Program-made: the position numbers and the translations under genes | The notes under the pieces: generated by a model | Seen by the model: the letters and a program-made list of their open reading frames with translations, nothing else | Database searches by the model: none | Told to the model about the DNA's origin: nothing | Assembly (NCBI GenBank): GCA_013146195.2 | Contig: CM028378.1 | Span: forward strand, 8,547,350 to 8,611,349 | Reading direction: 5' to 3' | DNA length: 64,000 nt | Source: Codonopsis lanceolata | Taxonomy: Eukaryota > Streptophyta > Magnoliopsida > Asterales > Campanulaceae | Shown here: positions 57,100 to 64,000 of the stretch, piece after piece | Position numbering within the stretch: position 1 is the stretch's first letter | How the letters are laid out: each line of letters starts with the position of its first letter

Positions 57100-57205
57100 T
57101 AATTGCTCATGATTAGCATTAACCACCCACGACTAGTATTAACCGCCTACGATCATATTAATCGCCCATGATTGGCATTAATCGCCCATGATTGGCATTA
57201 ACTCC
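57100..57205. repeat. minisatellite of ~21-base units
   Basis: Five units built on CATGATTGGCATTAATCGCC follow each other with increasing similarity to the right. Confidence 0.75.
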
Positions 57206-57772
57206 TTTACAAACCGGCCATGGCCTCTCGTCGAATTCTTGCTCGGGTGTAACCACCCTCAATCGTTACCTTGATCTTTTCCGATTAAATGTCCTCAACT
57301 GTCCGGCAGTTTTTTCTCGATTTAAGACGGCATCGCTGCCGACTATCAAGTTTGCTCGCTTAGCCGAGCCCCCGCCTCATGTAGCTAGCCCGCCCATGAT
57401 AGGTTTTGCCCATTGCTCGCATAAAACCTTGCTCGCTGTTCTGGAGTATGCATTCGGCCCGACACGTGGCTCATAGCTGGGCCTATTGGGCCGCAGCCAA
57501 GAGCCCCCAACTCCTCGACTCACCGAGTATTTATGCTCATGACGAGGAGGATGCTAGAAAATTCAAAATACATCTCTCAAATAACCTTAGAGCCAAAAAA
57601 GTACAAAACAGTGGCAATTCCCATAACAGAAGTCAGGAAGCGCTTTCCGAAAGTACGAACGCCACCGCCACCGCAAGCAAGCCCAACTCCCTACGCCCAT
57701 TAAATGTTGCCTCGCTCACCGCGCCTCGTGCTTCGGGCCCAATGATTCGATCTCCCAACCGACGGCTCAGTT

Positions 57773-57783
57773 GAGTATAAAAG
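57773..57783 (+). promoter_or_regulatory. TATA box of the antisense ORF
   Basis: AGTATAAAAGT lies 60 bases upstream of the ATG at 57843, a suitable distance for a plant TATA box with a short leader. Confidence 0.5.
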
Positions 57784-57842
57784 TGATTCCCCTTTTTCAA
57801 AACTTTACGCCTCCAAAGAATTCAGTAGCGATTCTTTGAGAA

Positions 57843-60800
57843 ATGACGAAGCAAACACAATTTTCTCAGGCAGATTTCGTCAAGAACTACTTCCCAGTTC
57901 CATCCTTACCGCATTTCGAAAAGCATAATCAAGATCTTCTCCAAATCTTCCAGGTATTTCACTTCTCCTTTTTTATCATTCCATTGCACTATCTCTTCTT
58001 AATTTCGGTTTGGTTTATACTATGTAAACCCCCTTTTCCATTTTTCTCGCGAATTGTTCACCCCAAATTCAATCGCTTTGTTTTACTTAATTACCAACCC
58101 CTTTCCAACCCCAACCAAAGAATCGAGAAAACCATGGTCGCGTACCAAGCATCGATCTCACATCCCGCCGCACTATGTTTCACTTTTTTCGCCTGCATTT
58201 CACCCGATCAATTTCTAACCCGCACTCGATTCCTTTTCCCCGTAGGATGCCTAGGGCGAACCGGCCGAACTCGAAGGCCGAAGCGCCACCTACCACGAGC
58301 TCCAAGAGAAATGCCTCCGTCTCGCCTCATCTTCTCCGAAAGAGCGAGGAAGACGTGATTCCACCGACATTGGCCGAAAACTTCCACAATCGAGCGAGCA
58401 ACAAACCAACAAATAACAAACGAGTGGTCTTCCCCGCTCAAACGAACAATTACCCGGACAAGCCAAACCTTGTTTGTTCCTTCCTCCTCTTATTCTTCTC
58501 CGTCAATCGACGGGAAGATTTGAACTCCGAGGACGAGGTTAGCACTGTTCTATTCGCTAGAATGGACCCCAAATTTTACCTGCACGCGCCTTTGATTTAC
58601 ATAGAGAAAAATGGCCATAATTTTGTGGAGACAAGATGGTATTTTACTTTGACTTTTTCCAAGTTGGACTAATGCCTTCCCCGATCCATTCATTGTCGAG
58701 CCTCATGAATGCCTACAACACCCTTCCCCGCGACCTAACTTTAACTAATGTTAGTTCTTAGTANNNNNNNNNNNNNNNNNNNNNNNNNNNNNNNNNNNNN
58801 NNNNNNNNNNNNNNNNNNNNNNNNNNNNNNNNNNNNNNNNNNNNNNNNNNNNNNNNNNNNNNNTGCCGTCCACTGGGGTTTAGGCGACATGACTTTTATT
58901 CATAAATTTTCCTTCTCTCTTTGATAAGCCGTCGCATCAACGGCCGTTCAAACCATGGCTTCTTCAAGCTTCTTCTTGACAGCTTGACAAAATTAGATAG
59001 GCGTGGGATGAAGGCCTTGCTGGTTGAATCGAGCATTGGTTGACACCCTCATCGGCGATTACGGTCTTCCGAAAATGACAAACATGCCTACATTTGGGGA
59101 ACCCAGATAGTTAAGGCTTTTAGAAATCTATTGGGAGCGAAAGAGAAGGAACAAGCAGAAGGATTTTGTGTTGGGCTGGCGAGTTCTCATTCGACCTCGG
59201 TCTTACGATCTTTTGGGATCTCTACCTTCCCGTTGAAGGAGTTGAACCCGAGTTATAATCGACCAAGAAATCCCTCACCCATCTTGGGGTTCTTGCCATG
59301 GGAACAAATTCCCCTAGTGAATCTTGAAATTGTGCTTTCGTCTTGGAACTCTTTCCGACTAATTTCTCGCTCTGCGGTTATTTCTCAAGCTGTTTACTTT
59401 GTCATCCTTTTCTTCGATAATTTTACTTACTTATGCTTTCCTCGGTGCTAACATTCTTTTGTCCAATGCGGATATGAGGCGGTTGACCGGCGTTTCCAAG
59501 TTTATGCATTTCTGCTAAAAAGCTCCGACAACGAGAGCTAAACACGTCACCGGCCCGCCGTCAACCTTCCCGGTCAGGCCACTACTTGAGTCGTGGAACA
59601 GCGCCAGCAACCCGAACCCGGCCAATGCTGCGGCATTCCCGCTCCTGCAGTGCGAGAACGATAAATCTCACCCACGTCATCAATGTTGAACAAGCGAGGC
59701 AGAGGAGCGAGCGCGATGCGGAATAAAGCTGTGATCGAAGAAAGCACTCCCCGACTTCCCCAACACTTGAGGAAAATTTCGTCATGCCCGATGACCAACC
59801 AAGGCCGCCGCCCTTATTGAGAACTTGCCAACGTGCGGACCTCAACATCACATCGGCACACAAGTGGTTTTCGAACCCCTTCTTCGGACTCGATGCGATG
59901 AAGCGCCTCCACCATAGCGGATCCAAAAGAAATATGCCGACCAAGCGAGTTCGGTCTTGATTGGTGAAATGGGCATGTACATGGCCGAGTATTTCAGCTT
60001 ATCACTTATCGTTTCCCCTTTCCTCACTTTTAACCCGCAATTTTCCTAACAGATCGCTAACAAGTCCATCGATGTATGAGCGTCGATTACCAACCTCAAC
60101 AAGAACAATGCTCTCCCGCCGAGATCGAGACTCGACCACCGAGAAGAATGCTGCGAGGAAAAAATCAATGCATCAGTGACCTCAAGAATCTGAGGAATCC
60201 CTCACGAGCAAGGTGGCCAGAGGCTCTCCAAAATTGAGGCCGAAAATGCTCTCCGAAACCCAACCGAGCCTTTCCAAAAAGTCGAAGAAGTCGCCTCGAA
60301 TAATATAACCCAAGTAGGAGTCAGCGAGCTTGTCAAAAGTGACTTGAAGTCGCTAACGCCACCGCCACCAAACTCGAGCAAATGATGTCGAGGTCTGGTT
60401 CTTTGTCGTGAAGAGCATAAACAGAGATTATCGAAGATTATAAGAGTTCAGCGACTTTCTAACATGTAGAAAGTGAAGCTTATCCGCTTGTACAGGGATG
60501 AACCACATCTCGAGGCGATCGCTTGCAGCCGGGTTGAAATTCGCCCGAGAACTTGTCAACGGGGAGCTAACTCTATTTGCTCGCCAGCCGGCCACTCCTC
60601 GCTCCCTTTAATGAAGACAATTGGAGTCGCTTGGCCGAGACCGACACCGAGAAGGCTTGGCTCCCTCGAATCCGCCTCCCCGCTGCCAACCTCGTTACCG
60701 ACCTTACGACAAATTTGGAGGTCTCAAGCTCAACCACCGCCGATGATACCCAAGATCAAGCCGATGATGGTTACTATCCTCAATACCACCGAAAGTACCG

Positions 60801-60856
60801 AGGAACCCGCCACGCTTCAACCGAGGATAACACCGCCCATTGTTTGAACTTCACGT
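57843..60856 (+). pseudogene. extra ORF of a Tat/Retand-type gypsy element, antisense to gag-pol
   Basis: The first exon-like frame, MTKQTQFSQADFVKNYFPVP to LLQIFQ, ends at GGTATTTC (57954). A second begins after CCCCGTAG (58245) with MPRANRPNSKAEAPPTTSS and runs to MDPKFYLHAPLIY..NFVETRWYF. After the N gap the frame is broken many times; patches include YKSSATF, EAYPLVQG, FARELVNGEL-like sequence and ADDTQDQADDGYYPQYH near the end. Some gypsy elements of the Tat lineage (Retand) carry an additional ORF, opposite to gag-pol, between pol and the 3' LTR. Position and orientation fit that here. Its function is unknown. Confidence 0.55.
58764..58863. other. assembly gap (100 N)
   Basis: Exactly 100 unknown bases, the usual placeholder for a gap of unknown size. 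It interrupts the antisense ORF region. Confidence 0.99.
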
Positions 60857-60987
60857 AACATTGGCTGCGTGCCATTATGGCCTTCGTGCCTTGTCCCAAA
60901 CAATTTTAATTCTTGTCTGTAATATTTTAATTTCCTTTCCTTTACTTTTGAATGACTGCCTAATATTAGCTTTAGTCAAACAAAATC

Positions 60988-61066
60988 ATCTTTTACTCGC
61001 TCTTAAAGCGATCACCATTTAGCTAAGTTTTTACTCGCTCTAAAGTGATCATCATTTAGCTAAGTC
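60988..61066. repeat. 39-base tandem duplication
   Basis: TTTTACTCGCTCTTAAAGCG and ATCACCATTTAGCTAAG are repeated once with small changes. Confidence 0.75.
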
Positions 61067-61404
61067 CCACTCGGACACCCTCTCCTCTTTGATTTGCATA
61101 AAGCCCTCTATGCTCAGTAAACCGAAGATAGCTAATTCGAAAACCGGAAACCTCTTTCAAGTCTTTGGTCGAGCACAAAGCCCTTTATGCTCTAATCAAA
61201 GACCAAAAGACTTATTGAACAACTCAACACCAACCCTTTAGCTTAGGGCTAGAAAAGCTCATGCTCGATAAAGGAAACCGTAAAAGCAACAAAAACCAAC
61301 TCGAAGACCCACTTTCCAAACACAAAGTTGAAAAGAAAATCGAGTTTCACCATTGCTAATTATCGTGAGAAAAAAGGATCAAAGAATTACATATTGTAAA
61401 TCAA

Positions 61405-63728
61405 TTACCAATAGTATTTCTTCAAATGATCCGCATGCCATGGATGCTTTAACTCATCACCATCCTCTGTTCGCAACATATACGTGCCTTCTTTAACGAT
61501 TCTCGAAACTTGAAAAGGACCTTCCGAGTTTGGTGACAACTTTCCCCACTCAGCTCGATGGCCCGTTGCTTCAATCTTACAATCTTCTGTACCGTCTACC
61601 AGCGATGGTCCTACAGTCACATGAGAAGTTTCTTGGTGGCGATAGTAACCTTACGCTCGCCATCCTCCAAGGTCGGCCGCTTCGCTCTTTCTCTGCAGTA
61701 TTATCTCTAACATATTCGAGACGAGCCTTCGCGGTGACTCATAATACTCCCTCACGATCGAGTATCAAAAATAAAATTGGCTCTCGATGTGGGATTGGCC
61801 CTTCCATCCATCGAAACTTGGCCATGCTCGGTACGCCCAGGATAATGTTATAGGGAGATTTCAAGTCGATTACCATGAAGGTAATCTTTTCAGCTCGGGT
61901 TCTGAGTCCCTCACCGATAAATACCTCCATTTCGGCGACAAAGTTGCCCTTAACCGGGACCTTGTGATTTGTGAAACCCTCTAAAGCCCTAGCATATGGC
62001 TTCAAGCGATCATCACTCAACTCCAAACCCTGGAAACAAGAGTAATACATTACATCCCGGCATGCTCCTGTATCCACTAAGATCCTGTGCACGACCCAAC
62101 CATCAACCAACGCCGAGACAATCAACGCATCTGCTACTTTGCTACACATCGCCAATTCGCATTTGCGCGTAAACCGAATGGCTTTTCATTCCCAATCTGC
62201 CAAGTTGTTGGTCGATCCACCACCTTTGACAGAGTAAATTTGCTTACCAAGCTTGCGTCGGAGTGAGCTCCTCATCCATTATAACATTTATTACCCCGAT
62301 CGGTGAGGCTTCTCGCCTAGGAGCATTTCCTTATCGTGCGTGTCCCGGCAGCGATCTAGCCAGCCGCCTCACCGATCAACTTACGAATGGCCTTCTTTTA
62401 GCGCCAACATTCCTCCGTAGTATGCCCATAATCATCGTGATAGGCACACCTCTTTGACTGATCTCTCTCATTGGCAGTAGCTGGATTCATACGAGGAGGA
62501 TTAGGAAGCTCGTTCCTTATCTCATACATAATGTCCTCACGCAGCGTGTTGAGCGGGGTCAAATCTGATTCACGAAGAAACTCCTTCGGCCGATCATACC
62601 GAGACTTGCTTTTATTGTAGCCTCCACTTCTGCGGCCGTTTCCTTAGCATTCCCCGTAGCCGCTACTTTCCTTTTTCTTCCTTCTTCGCCGTTTCCCCAG
62701 CGCACCACTTTTGTGCTCGCGTGAGCATCTGCACTGTCAAGGCTTCGGTTCGGCGCATACTCAATTCCGATCGCAAACCACCTTCACCTTCTAGCAATCG
62801 GTTTCAAAACATAAAGTGACCTCTTGCTCGGTCAATCCAGGAACTTGCTCGAGAACCTGGTAAACCTCTCAGGTAACTTCCGTTGACTCATGTGCACCTT
62901 GCTTGACTTTTGACAGTGGTCCTTGTCTTTGCTAACGAACGAACTCGCCATCCAGAAGTCAGCCAAGAATTTTGCTCGCAAGTCGGCCCAATTATTGATC
63001 GGCGCCGCGGTGGCAATGCTCCCATCAAGCCGAGCTTTTCCTTGCAAGAGCACCAACAAAGGCCCCACTAATCTTCAACGCCTCATCCGAGGTTACTAAG
63101 CCAATTTGGGACTCAAAGACATCAACCGCCCCACGGCCTTGGTCTTGCCCATGTACTCTTTGATGTTGGGAAAAATCAACCCCGTGGCCGGGCGAGCATT
63201 CTTGATCCAGGTGCCATTGGGCTAGCGAGATGTACCTGAAAAATTCCCATCGAGACCTTGCCTTGTTCCCAAGCCTCCATCCGAGCGCTTCAACTCCTCG
63301 AAATCTTGCATGTTAATGGTTGCGAGGCAAACCACCCCCTGCGGAGGCCCTGCACAAGAGCGAGGAGAGGGGCGTGGGGTCCCCATAGCCGCAACGGCCA
63401 TGCCAGAGCCCCGACTGCGCCACTGTCACCCCGAGGTGCCCCACGGGCGTGAAGTCGCAATAACAGTGCACTGGCCGGCGATGAGACCGCCTCAGAGAGG
63501 GAGTTCTACGCCGAACATAAGAACCCCTGGTGATCGCGAATCGGCGACTATGCACGAGATCGCCGCGGTGAAGGTGAACGGAATCGGTGAGCATGTGACC
63601 TTTGTGGCGGCGGCGACCGAAGCCCGCGGATCGAGCCGAGTCTCGCCAACTCGCGGTCCCGGCCTTGAGTGTACACTAGGAACAACCCGATGATGGCCTT
63701 GCCCTGCTTCCTCTCTAAGGGTTTCCAT
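61405..63728 (-). mobile_element. Ty3/gypsy element: gag, protease and integrase tail, pol mostly deleted
   Basis: Reading the - strand: gag-like sequence (about 63240-62440; a frame with NNWADLRAKFLADFW and ERFTRFSSK); the retropepsin-like protease (62155-61739) with catalytic LVDTGA, preceded by VVHR and followed by SPYNIILG; then, after about 20 bases, ARLEYVRDNTAEKE and the integrase C-terminal end KLSPNSEGPFQVSRIV..LKHPWHADHLKKYY (61620-61405). Reverse transcriptase, RNase H and the integrase core, several kb in a full element, are missing between protease and integrase tail. Frames are often broken. The sequence from 63240 to 63728 is probably gag N-terminus or leader. The 5' LTR would lie beyond the window. 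Confidence 0.85.
61739..62155 (-). pseudogene. gypsy aspartic protease domain
   Basis: A 138-residue open frame without internal stops. It has the retropepsin active site LVDTGAC after HRI, then GLELSDDRLKPYA, VPVKGNF and SPYNIILGVPSMAKF. It would process the gag-pol polyprotein. Being cut off from gag and from reverse transcriptase, it is a relic. Confidence 0.85.
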
Positions 63729-64000
63729 ACTGCTTTAGAGCCTTGTGCTCGCGGTTGAGAGTGAACAATGTGAACAATCGTAGAGGGTTCAGGGTTACCT
63801 CTGTGCGAGGAAATACCTCGCCTCTGGCTAGGGCCGTCAAGGCCGGTAATGGATCAACCTCGTGGGCAATGGCGACTTACCCATAGCGATCGGTTGTAAC
63901 AGGTTGAGTTGATGCATCTCGTCCCCGAGATAGATGGCTCTCGGCGTAAAGCCTCCTCCTCACGAAACTCATGGGCTAACCCCACTACAGCCTCGGCGCT
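63729..64000. other. probable 5' region of the gypsy element
   Basis: GC-rich with no clear frame. No LTR end or primer-binding site recognised before the window ends. Confidence 0.3.

Noticed and set aside
63310..63728. Overlapping GC-rich open frames on both strands as new genes
   Set aside because: They lie in the leader/gag N-terminal part of the gypsy element; open frames are expected in GC-rich DNA and no domain is seen.

Overview
This is nuclear DNA of a flowering plant, most likely a eudicot. Genes are split by GT-AG introns, the intergenic DNA is AT-rich, plant transposon families are abundant, and the recognisable proteins are plant-specific. The sequence does not identify the species. 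Only two host genes look intact: a phospholipase D of the epsilon type (PLDEPSILON; + strand, 10775-14120, four exons, 757 residues) and an FLX-like coiled-coil protein (- strand, 26588-28659, four coding exons, 280 residues, with a 5' UTR intron). From memory, their Arabidopsis counterparts are adjacent loci (At1g55180 and At1g55170), so the pair is probably a conserved syntenic block. Between them lies a decayed copy of a calcineurin B-like Ca2+ sensor of the CBL10 type (14745-16340). || Left part (1-10.7 kb): a PIF/Harbinger-type MITE; two copies of a Helitron-like repeat, the first holding a two-exon fragment of the photorespiratory gene D-glycerate 3-kinase; a short Helitron (2708-3442); a Ty1/copia remnant on the - strand (4048-7288) with its 5' LTR, primer-binding site, gag and integrase but no reverse transcriptase; and two hAT-type elements with 8-bp target duplications, one of them inside the copia gag. 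|| Middle (14-38 kb): the host genes sit among MITEs, a hAT element, a tRNA-like short repeat and long gene-free stretches. A 1.75-kb Mutator-type element (30050-31802) has ~185-bp inverted ends, a perfect 9-bp target duplication and foreign-looking coding cargo. || 38-46 kb: two related Mutator-like elements, one encoding a plant-mobile-domain-type protein and one encoding a FAR1/MULE transposase with SWIM and OTU domains. Both are broken. || 47-56 kb: a 2.65-kb hAT-type element carrying a spliced-gene-like insert, a Stowaway MITE, Helitron ends, an AT-rich tandem array, and two fragments of Helitron helicase genes on opposite strands meeting near one CTAG. || Right end (56.6-64 kb): a GC-richer Ty3/gypsy element of Tat/Retand appearance. 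Its gag-protease-integrase tail is on the - strand, most of pol is deleted, and an extra ORF runs antisense on the + strand. A 100-N gap and many frameshifts suggest poor assembly or decay here. || Much of the window is the product of repeated element-into-element insertion. I saw no CRISPR array, rRNA or convincing tRNA gene.
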